Below are positions 57,663 through 64,000 of a stretch of DNA of 64,000 nucleotides, one piece after another (the first letter of the stretch is position 1; each line of letters starts with the position of its first letter). A program made the translations under genes and the position numbers. The DNA is from Enterobacter cancerogenus (GTDB lineage Bacteria; Pseudomonadota; Gammaproteobacteria; Enterobacterales; Enterobacteriaceae). Under the pieces are notes generated by a model that saw nothing but the letters and a program-made list of their open reading frames with translations, was not told where the DNA came from and ran no database searches. The stretch covers positions 1 to 64,000 of the forward strand of contig JRUP01000018.1 in the NCBI GenBank assembly GCA_000773965.1. The letters are read 5' to 3'.

Positions 57663-58436
57663 ATGCTGATGGTTATCTCGCCAGCGAAGACACTGGATTT
57701 TGAAAGCCCGCTGGCGACACAGCGCTTTACGCAGTCAACACTGTTAGAAAAATCACAACAGCTGATCGATGTTGCGCGCGATCTTTCACCGGCGCAGATC
57801 AGTTCACTAATGAGCATCAGCGACAAACTGGCACATCTGAATGCCGATCGCTTCAACCAGTGGCAGCCGCCCTTTACGCTCGAAAATGCCCGACAGGCAA
57901 TTCTGGCGTTTAAAGGTGACGTGTACACCGGTTTGCAGGCTGAGACGTTCAGTGATGCAGATTTCGATTTTGCCCAGCAGCACCTGCGCATGCTGTCCGG
58001 TTTATACGGCGTGCTGCGCCCACTGGATTTGATGCAGCCTTACCGTTTGGAAATGGGCATCAAGCTGGCCAACCCGGCGGCGAAAGATCTCTACGGTTTC
58101 TGGGGTGATTTACTGACGCAGAAGCTCAATGAAGCGATGGCCGAGCAAGGCGATGAGGTGCTGATCAACCTGGCATCTGATGAGTACTTCAAAGCGGTGA
58201 AGCCGAAGCAACTGAACGGTGAGTTGATCAAGCCGGTGTTCCTTGATGAGAAGAACGGCAAGTTTAAAGTAATCAGTTTTTACGCCAAGAAAGCGCGTGG
58301 CCTGATGAGCCGCTATATGATTCAGAACCGCCTGAGCAAGCCAGAGCAGCTGAAACAGTTTGATGTCGATGGCTACTTCTTTGCGGCTGATGAGAGCAAG
58401 GGTAACGAGCTGGTGTTTAAGCGCCACGAGCAATAG
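57663..58436 (+). CDS. yaaA: Peroxide stress protein YaaA
   Basis: DUF328/UPF0246 protein that lowers free intracellular iron under hydrogen peroxide stress in E. coli, where it is OxyR-induced; its biochemical activity is linked to DNA binding. The 257 residues compare with 258 in E. coli. Conserved blocks include [46 protein letters not shown] and the C-terminal FKR. E. coli yaaJ, between talB and yaaA, is missing. It is convergent with the T6SS operon. Confidence 0.95.
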   Translation: MLMVISPAKTLDFESPLATQRFTQSTLLEKSQQLIDVARDLSPAQISSLMSISDKLAHLNADRFNQWQPPFTLENARQAILAFKGDVYTGLQAETFSDADFDFAQQHLRMLSGLYGVLRPLDLMQPYRLEMGIKLANPAAKDLYGFWGDLLTQKLNEAMAEQGDEVLINLASDEYFKAVKPKQLNGELIKPVFLDEKNGKFKVISFYAKKARGLMSRYMIQNRLSKPEQLKQFDVDGYFFAADESKGNELVFKRHEQ

Positions 58437-58461
58437 CGGGGCGTGCCATTCAGTGCACATG

Positions 58462-58490
58462 AAAATCAGGTCGCCCAAATGGCGACCTGA
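58462..58490 (-). terminator. Probable T6SS operon terminator
   Basis: Stem TCAGGTCGCC / GGCGACCTGA with a 5-nt loop and TTTTC on the minus strand, about 50 nt past the tssE stop. The plus-strand side lacks a T tract, so it fits tssE better than yaaA. Confidence 0.7.
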
Positions 58491-58539
58491 ACTCATGACC
58501 GGCAGTTAACCGTAGCGGCGTGATTTATCACGCTTATCT

Positions 58540-58965
58540 CTAGCGCAAATGACCTTTCTGCCGCAGATGGCGCACCAGCACGCGGCCTTCGGGCATAAAC
58601 TCGGTACCAAAGCGCACCAGCCCCACCTGCTTCAACTCAGCTTCTAACGTATAGCGCAGATGTCCTGGCGTGCGCTGTTCCATCAAGGTCAGCTGCACCT
58701 CTTTAAGTCGGGGCTCATATTTCAGCAGCGTGTAGCGCAGGATCGCCATCAGCCGATGCGCGGTGGCGGGCAATCCCTGCAGAATCACGCTCATATCCGG
58801 CAGACCATAATCGGGCAGATGCGCCAGCGATCCAGCGCGGCTGTTGAGAATGCGCTGCATGTTATCCAGCACCGACAGGATCACCTGCTCCCGCTCATCC
58901 ACCTGATTCAGATCCAACTCCCCCTCAAAGTTGAAGGAGAGCATTTCATACAGCGAAGGATTCAT
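58540..58965 (-). CDS. tssE: Type VI secretion baseplate protein TssE (gp25-like)
   Basis: Cytoplasmic baseplate wedge component related to phage T4 gp25. The 141 residues contain the family core SVLDNMQRILNSRAGSLAHLPDYGLPD and a C-terminal strand region typical of GPW/gp25 proteins. It is the last gene of the operon, 2 nt after tssJ. Confidence 0.92.
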   Translation of the reverse strand: MNPSLYEMLSFNFEGELDLNQVDEREQVILSVLDNMQRILNSRAGSLAHLPDYGLPDMSVILQGLPATAHRLMAILRYTLLKYEPRLKEVQLTLMEQRTPGHLRYTLEAELKQVGLVRFGTEFMPEGRVLVRHLRQKGHLR

Positions 58966-58967
58966 CG

Positions 58968-59495
58968 CTATTCCTTGTGCTTCAACGCTAAATCGCCATT
59001 GCCCAGCACGATCACCCGCGCATAATCAGCATCGAGATCGTCGCGATCCAGCACCAAACGCCAGCTGTTCTTTTGTAAATCAGGCGAGCGGAACAAACCG
59101 ACCACAGCGACGTATTTGGCTTCTTTATCCATCGGCACATCCAGTGACACGCTGCCGCCCGGCATGACGGTGACATCACGTTGCGCCAGCAGGTCGCCTT
59201 TTAGCGTGCTGTCCGCCTGGGTTAACAGCGTCTGATAATCGGCTTTTTCGAACGCCTGACGGTCCTTCAGCTGATAAACCCGCAGCAGCGTGGCGAGCGG
59301 TACATCACCTTCATCGCTGTTAACGCCGCTGCGTGTGGTGAAATCGAGATGCAGCGTGGTGATCTTCTTATAGAAGATCGATCGCGTCATTGAAGCCGTG
59401 CCTTCGGAAACACTCTGCGTCAAACCACAACCGCTGAGCAGTGCTGCGCCAATCATCGTTACTGCCGCGAATTTAAAATTGATAACCGCCATCAA
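58968..59495 (-). CDS. tssJ: Type VI secretion outer-membrane lipoprotein TssJ
   Basis: Lipoprotein of the T6SS membrane complex that anchors TssM to the outer membrane. A lipoprotein signal ends with lipobox LLSGC, Cys23 being the acylated residue. The mature part has the transthyretin-like TssJ fold signature VPLATLLRVYQLKDRQAFEKADYQTL. The 175 residues are typical. Its start overlaps tssG by 23 nt. Confidence 0.92.
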   Translation of the reverse strand: MMAVINFKFAAVTMIGAALLSGCGLTQSVSEGTASMTRSIFYKKITTLHLDFTTRSGVNSDEGDVPLATLLRVYQLKDRQAFEKADYQTLLTQADSTLKGDLLAQRDVTVMPGGSVSLDVPMDKEAKYVAVVGLFRSPDLQKNSWRLVLDRDDLDADYARVIVLGNGDLALKHKE

Positions 59496-60561
59496 TGGCC
59501 TCTCGTTGAACAGGATTAGGAGTCAGTCCCTGGTAGACATCCAGGTTTATCGTGATGTTGTCTGGCAGCGATGCCGGCTTGCGTTTGGCGCTGAAGCCCA
59601 GAATCGCGCTGCGCCCCAGCTGCACATGGTGACGCTGCAGTCGGGCATCGGGCAGTACACTGTGCGGTAACGTCAGCTGGAGTTTGGCGCTGCAACGCCA
59701 ACCAAGGTAAACCCGCAGCAGCACCAGCAGGTCGCTGTGCAGTTGACCGCCGGGTTGCCAGCCGCGCGCCTCTTCGGCATCAGCGGTATAAAGCTTGAGC
59801 AGCAGTTGGCTGTTGGCATCGACGCCGACTTTGCCCAGCACCTGGCGCTGTGACAGTAAGGTGCGCTGCTGCGGATTAAACCCGGCGGGTTGCGCCAGCG
59901 GCACCGATTGCGGCCAGTGGGCGATCACCCGCGCGCGCGTATGCGGGGCCAGCAGCGTCACCAGCGACTGCACACCTTCCGCGGTACGTGTCGGCAATCG
60001 CATGGTGCTAAGGAGCGCAAGAAAGCGCGACATGGGCGTGGCGATCTTACGTGCCGATCCCGGAATACCCAGGCCGATCAACCCCAGTAAACACTGTGAG
60101 GTGGCATCGCTGCCGCCCGCTTCGTAGCTGGCAGGATAAGAGTATTTGCGCCAGATGCGATAGAACTGCGTCAGCATGCGGTGGTTAAAAATATCCAGAA
60201 AGCCTTCAATCGCCTGATGCCCTTCGCGGCGCTGGGCAATGTCGTCGAGATAGCGCGTGGGCAGTGGCGAGTCCACGCCGTATAAGCCCAGGAAAGTGGT
60301 GCGCACCGAAGGCAACTGATCCGGTGTTTCACCCCACTCGACGCGTTTCATCTCACTGCTGGGAAAGCCCATGCCCGGATGCGGCCGAAAGCGCAGCGGA
60401 TCGTTGGCGGGCGATGAAGTCGATCCCAGTGGCGCAGTACCCGCACTGGCATTTTCCACCAGCTGACAGAAGCGATAAAAATTGGTTTTGTGGATCACCG
60501 GCGCGATCCGCGCAATCACCCCGGAATGCGCTGGCTGTGATTCTCTTTCCATCGCAGGCAT
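59473..60561 (-). CDS. tssG: Type VI secretion baseplate protein TssG
   Basis: Baseplate wedge subunit (ImpH/VasB family) that acts with TssF, TssE and TssK. Family features are FYRFCQLVE near the N-terminus, FRPHPGMGFPSSEM, and FNHRMLTQFYRIWRKY. The 362 residues are within the usual range. It overlaps tssF by 46 nt and tssJ by 23 nt. Two ATGs (60561 and 60552) are possible: GGAGGA lies 3 nt from the first and about 12 nt from the second, so the exact start is undecided. Confidence 0.92.
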   Translation of the reverse strand: MPAMERESQPAHSGVIARIAPVIHKTNFYRFCQLVENASAGTAPLGSTSSPANDPLRFRPHPGMGFPSSEMKRVEWGETPDQLPSVRTTFLGLYGVDSPLPTRYLDDIAQRREGHQAIEGFLDIFNHRMLTQFYRIWRKYSYPASYEAGGSDATSQCLLGLIGLGIPGSARKIATPMSRFLALLSTMRLPTRTAEGVQSLVTLLAPHTRARVIAHWPQSVPLAQPAGFNPQQRTLLSQRQVLGKVGVDANSQLLLKLYTADAEEARGWQPGGQLHSDLLVLLRVYLGWRCSAKLQLTLPHSVLPDARLQRHHVQLGRSAILGFSAKRKPASLPDNITINLDVYQGLTPNPVQREAIDGGYQF

Positions 60562-62285
60562 CGTCCTCCAGGTTGCAAAATCAAAGTTAACTGATTGAAA
60601 AGATGGATATCAGCGTAACGTGCAAAGAACTGATTCAGCATCTCACCAAACAAGCAGATATCGCCCTCACCGCTAAAGCCATCACTGTTGAGGGTCACTT
60701 CAATATCCACGCCGCGCAGCAAGAAGCCCTGCTCAAAGCGCTGAATCAGATGGTGTTTCACTTCCACAATGGCTTCCAGACGACGGCGGTTCATCTCGCT
60801 GTCGGTCCAGTCATACAGCGCCAGCGTGCCGCGAAGCACCTCGGCGTTGTCCATCATGCTCAGGAAGTTTGATCCCAGATGACTCAGGATGCGCCAGTGA
60901 AAACGATCTTCTGCCGGGGGGTAACAAGGCAGCGTTGGCGCGCAAAGGTTTTGCACCCGCAGCGGCACCTGGGTGGTTTGCAATGCGGTATCGAGTAAGG
61001 TGCTGCGCAGCGCTTTGCGCGGTAGCTGGCCGTTGGTGCCGGTGATGCGCAGCGACAGGGTTTCACCCGCCTGCTGCTTGTCATCCTCAAACGCGTCGCC
61101 ACCGAGAATGATCCAGGTATCGTGCAAACCGGATGGCCCGCGTCGGACGCGCGTGTGGAAATAACGCTCTGGCGCATTGTGCCGCAGCATCCCGCCACGA
61201 TGGCGGAAGCTGGTGAAAGGTACATACTCCTGCTCGTTAGCACGCTTGGAAGATCGCACGGAGTCCACAGAGTAAATTTCGGTGTGCCCATCCTGCACGC
61301 GCAGTGGCCGCAGCAAGTACTCGTTTTCCAGCCCAGTGATGGTGAGAGGATCGGCATCCATCGTGAACAGATTCACCACGGGCACACAGTGCAGGCGGAA
61401 GCTGTCGCGGTTAAACGGCAGGTCATACTGCCAGTGCTCGCTCAACACAATGTCGATTTCGAACCACGGCAATGAGGCGGGCAGCAGCACCTGTTCGAGG
61501 CCATTAAGCGCCACAAACATAAACTTCTCGCGGAAGGTGAAGTACTCCAGCAGCAGCTGGTAACCGCTAAATGCGGTGTCGCTTTTCGGCCACAGACAAT
61601 CCTCTGAGTCAAAGCCCTTTGGCGAAAAATATCCGTCCAGTCGGCGGCGATCGGGCACTGGCTGGCCGGGGTAGCGCAGATAAATCGCGTGAGTTTGTCG
61701 GGTCAATGCCAGGTGCAATGCAGACGCTACGGGCGTATCGGCATTGAGATAGAGCGGCAAAGCGCTCAGATCCACTTCGCGCCAGTCGGCTAAGGCGCTG
61801 CAATCAAAGCGCAGACGGATCATCGAACGCCCATCCGCCTCGGTTTGGAGTGAGGCATCGCTCAGCGTCAGCGGATTGATGGTCATGGGTTGCGTGGTGC
61901 GATAACGACAACGCGTCCCTTTGCTGCCCACTGGTTGCGACATCACTTCAAAGCCGCTGTCGAGGGTTTCACTGACTTTCATCGCCCGGTGCTGCGGCGC
62001 CAGTTCGACAATCGACAGAGACGGAATGGTGCGCAGATAGTGCGGCCACAACAGGCTGACCAACCCTTCGGTGAGTTCTGGCAGGTCATCATCCAGCTTC
62101 TCTCTCAGGCGGCCCATCAAAAAGGCAAAGCCCTCAAACAGACGTTCCACGTAAGGGTCGCGGTCACCCACTTTGTCCAGATTTAGCATCGCGGCACGAT
62201 CGGGATGCGCCAGGGCAAACTCGTGTGCAGCCTCTTTCAGATAACGCATTTCCGCTTCGTAGTAGCGCAGCGTTAAGTCATCCAT
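60516..62285 (-). CDS. tssF: Type VI secretion baseplate protein TssF
   Basis: Large baseplate wedge protein (ImpG/VasA family), 589 residues. The N-terminus LRYYEAEMRYLKEAAHEFALAHPDRA and LFEGFAFLMGRLREKLDDDLPELTEGLVSLLWPHYLRTIPSL is the hallmark of the family; FREKFMFVAL and the C-terminal LFGEMLNQFFARYA follow. It lies between tssA (25 nt) and tssG (overlap). Confidence 0.95.
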   Translation of the reverse strand: MDDLTLRYYEAEMRYLKEAAHEFALAHPDRAAMLNLDKVGDRDPYVERLFEGFAFLMGRLREKLDDDLPELTEGLVSLLWPHYLRTIPSLSIVELAPQHRAMKVSETLDSGFEVMSQPVGSKGTRCRYRTTQPMTINPLTLSDASLQTEADGRSMIRLRFDCSALADWREVDLSALPLYLNADTPVASALHLALTRQTHAIYLRYPGQPVPDRRRLDGYFSPKGFDSEDCLWPKSDTAFSGYQLLLEYFTFREKFMFVALNGLEQVLLPASLPWFEIDIVLSEHWQYDLPFNRDSFRLHCVPVVNLFTMDADPLTITGLENEYLLRPLRVQDGHTEIYSVDSVRSSKRANEQEYVPFTSFRHRGGMLRHNAPERYFHTRVRRGPSGLHDTWIILGGDAFEDDKQQAGETLSLRITGTNGQLPRKALRSTLLDTALQTTQVPLRVQNLCAPTLPCYPPAEDRFHWRILSHLGSNFLSMMDNAEVLRGTLALYDWTDSEMNRRRLEAIVEVKHHLIQRFEQGFLLRGVDIEVTLNSDGFSGEGDICLFGEMLNQFFARYADIHLFNQLTLILQPGGRCLRWKENHSQRIPG

Positions 62286-62310
62286 GTAAACCTCATTGGT
62301 TCTTGTCGTA

Positions 62311-63906
62311 TCAGGTGTTAAACAGCACCGCTGCCTGCACTGGATCGATGGCGACCAGGCCCGCTAGCAGTGCGTCGATTTGTCTTGATAGCGCAGCTTT
62401 ATCTCCTTCGCTACGTTGCAGTTTCAGGCGCAACAGCTTTAGCAGACGTGCTTTCACCTCAAACAGCAGCGTGGGTTCCCACTGCTCCAGACGCAGCGAC
62501 TGATCGCCCCGGTCCAGTTCGCTCAGCAGATGCTGTGCCATATCATTTTTGCCGCAGGACTCCGCCACGCGCGCCATTAACAGTCGCTGCAGCCAACGCT
62601 CCCGACGTGTGCTGACCTCCGGCGCGTCACTGATCCAGCGCAGCGCCGCATCCAGGCCATCGCTATCGGCGCGAGTCAGCGCCTCTTCTTCCAACGCGGC
62701 GATGTCATAACCCGCGCCGCTGCTGACCACGCGCGTTTCCGGCTGCCAGCGCGGCTGATTACCCTGCACGTGCTGGGCAATCCACTGGCGCGTGGTGTCA
62801 TCCGCGAAGGCGGTGCCATCGTTGAAGCGCTGATTTTCCAGCTCGGGTAAACGTTCGAGAAACATGCCGAGGTCGCGTTTGGCGATTTCCGCCCACTGCG
62901 AATAAGGATGGCCTGATTTACTCAGCGCCTGATTGGCATACCAGTGCAGATCCAGCCAAAAGTGATTCACGCCTTCGATAAACATGCGTTCCACCTGCTC
63001 CAGCAACTCCATCCAGCTCTGTTGCAGATGCAGGCGTTTCAACTGGGCGCGAAGTTCGCTACGCGGCGGGATCAGGCGTGTATTGCCGCTGCTATCCTGT
63101 GCCGGAAGTTGATGCACAGTATCCCAACGCACGCTGCGCATCATGCGCGAACTGGCTAGCCAGCCCTGCGGTTGGTCGCGCAGGTAGCGGGTCAGTTCTC
63201 GCGCCTGATCGATCAGATCACGGCCCGACTGAATCCGGGTCACGGCAACCGGTGCACTCTGCACTGCCGCCGCCGATGACTCTGTGGTGGGTGCCCCCTG
63301 CGGGCTTTGCTGGCTGGCACCGCCCGCCAGTTGCAGACGGGTTTCCAGCATTTTGACCAACCCATCCAGATCGGGCTGATTGGTGACCTCCCACGTTGCA
63401 AACTGGCTGTTGAGCAGACCGAGGGCGGCGATGGCTTGTTCAATTGCCTCACGATTGGCCTCGGGAAACAGCGAAAGGCTGTCCTGTACTTTGCTCCCCG
63501 CCAACCACTCCAGCGCGGCCTTACGGCTTTTGCCTCTGGCAGGCAGCAGTTGCTCACCGAAGTTTGCCACCAGCCCCGACAGCAGCGTGATGCCTGCCGC
63601 CAGTCCGGCATCGCCCTCCTGATGCAATCTCGCCCAGCAGTAATAGGTGGCGACACGGACATCCTTGCACTGTTGCGTAAGCTGTTTTTCTGCCAACTGG
63701 GCGATCAGTGCGGTATCCACGCCAGAGAGTTTGTTGACCTCTTCGCGCATTAGCTGGAAATCATCTTCATACGAAGGATCTTCACCAACGGGAGAGGATG
63801 CGCTTATGGGCTGCAGCCACGGCTGCCACGCTGCAAGCTGCTGTTGCGCCTGTTGATCGGCATCGCGCTGCCCGAAGCAGCGTTGAATCAGTTTTTGTAA
63901 CATCAT
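62311..63906 (-). CDS. tssA: Type VI secretion protein TssA (ImpA_N / VasJ type)
   Basis: Cap/initiator protein that primes baseplate and sheath-tube polymerisation. The N-terminal ImpA_N domain is visible (SASSPVGEDPSYEDDFQLMREEVNKLSG, residues about 35-62). A Gln/Ser/Ala-rich linker near residues 195-225 leads to a helical C-terminal part of VasJ type (DAALRWISDAPEVSTRRERWLQRLLMARVA and LEQWEPTLLFEV). The 531 residues fit. The start could be either of the two adjacent ATGs at 63906 and 63903. A short partial ORF ends 8 nt upstream. Confidence 0.9.
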   Translation of the reverse strand: MMLQKLIQRCFGQRDADQQAQQQLAAWQPWLQPISASSPVGEDPSYEDDFQLMREEVNKLSGVDTALIAQLAEKQLTQQCKDVRVATYYCWARLHQEGDAGLAAGITLLSGLVANFGEQLLPARGKSRKAALEWLAGSKVQDSLSLFPEANREAIEQAIAALGLLNSQFATWEVTNQPDLDGLVKMLETRLQLAGGASQQSPQGAPTTESSAAAVQSAPVAVTRIQSGRDLIDQARELTRYLRDQPQGWLASSRMMRSVRWDTVHQLPAQDSSGNTRLIPPRSELRAQLKRLHLQQSWMELLEQVERMFIEGVNHFWLDLHWYANQALSKSGHPYSQWAEIAKRDLGMFLERLPELENQRFNDGTAFADDTTRQWIAQHVQGNQPRWQPETRVVSSGAGYDIAALEEEALTRADSDGLDAALRWISDAPEVSTRRERWLQRLLMARVAESCGKNDMAQHLLSELDRGDQSLRLEQWEPTLLFEVKARLLKLLRLKLQRSEGDKAALSRQIDALLAGLVAIDPVQAAVLFNT

Positions 63907-63914
63907 GATGGTGT

Positions 63915-64000
63915 TTAATCTGAAGAGATGGATAGCGGCTCGCAGACCGCCGCGTTCGTTGATACCCGCTCGTGCAGACGATGGCGGCGATTATGATGAC
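63915..64000 (-). CDS. C-terminus of an upstream gene, cut by the window edge
   Basis: One minus-strand frame is open from the right edge to a TAA at 63917-63915, 8 nt before the tssA start, and encodes 27 residues ending VCEPLSISSD. Its position suggests the preceding T6SS gene; in several enterobacterial clusters that is tssM (icmF), but the fragment is too short to identify. Confidence 0.5.
   Translation of the reverse strand, partial: HHNRRHRLHERVSTNAAVCEPLSISSD

Noticed and set aside
58518..58533. Inverted repeat GCGTGAT/ATCACGC near the tssE stop
   Set aside because: Two-nt loop and no T tract; it could be a chance palindrome or protein site. The nearby 10-bp hairpin is a better terminator.

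Overview
The window is chromosomal DNA of an enterobacterium. Gene content and order follow the first ~90 kb of the Escherichia coli map read backwards: ftsI-ftsL-rsmH-mraZ, cra, ilvHI, leuLABCD, setA-sgrS-sgrR, thiBPQ, yabI, polB, rapA, rluA, djlA, lptD-surA-pdxA-rsmA-apaGH, folA, carBA, dapB, ispH-fkpB-lspA-ileS-ribF, rpsT, nhaRA, dnaJK, mog, talB, yaaA. Several genes that E. coli carries at these sites are absent here: leuO, araBADC, kefFC, rihC, satP and yaaJ. A porin, an MHS-type transporter and a type VI secretion operon sit at three of the sites. Protein similarity (from memory of E. coli sequences) plus this pattern suggests Erwiniaceae (Pantoea or Erwinia); that is an inference, not a search result.

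Layout. 1-3.2 kb: start of the division/cell-wall (dcw) cluster on the minus strand, with a promoter and a four-repeat MraZ operator. 3.6-7.2 kb: cra and the acetolactate synthase III operon ilvIH. 7.7-12.7 kb: leucine operon with leader peptide and attenuator. 12.7-15.8 kb: glucose-phosphate stress module (setA, SgrS RNA, sgrR). 15.8-19.2 kb: thiamine ABC transporter behind a TPP riboswitch. 19.2-27.1 kb: yabI, SOS polymerase II, rapA, rluA, djlA. 27.3-34.2 kb: envelope, vitamin B6 and rRNA methylation operon lptD to apaH. 34.3-41 kb: folA, a porin bracketed by two nearly identical terminators, and carAB. 41.3-48.1 kb: dapB and the ispH-fkpB-lspA-ileS-ribF operon. 48.4-54.3 kb: rpsT, nhaAR and the heat-shock operon dnaKJ with a sigma-32 promoter. 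54.4-58.4 kb: MFS transporter, mog, talB, yaaA. 58.5 kb to the right edge: the distal end of a type VI secretion operon (tssA-tssF-tssG-tssJ-tssE, minus strand), ending convergently against yaaA.

Most of the window is conserved housekeeping sequence. The parts worth a second look are regulatory or junctional: a 15-codon ORF with a good ribosome binding site inside SgrS where E. coli has sgrT, a hairpin that buries the only visible Shine-Dalgarno of nhaR, a start-codon sequestering helix after the TPP aptamer, a perfect RutR-type palindrome upstream of carAB, the porin cassette with a tandem-palindrome hairpin in its leader, and the T6SS operon beside yaaA. No tRNA, rRNA, insertion sequence, prophage or CRISPR array was seen. 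No clearly novel multi-gene system was found.
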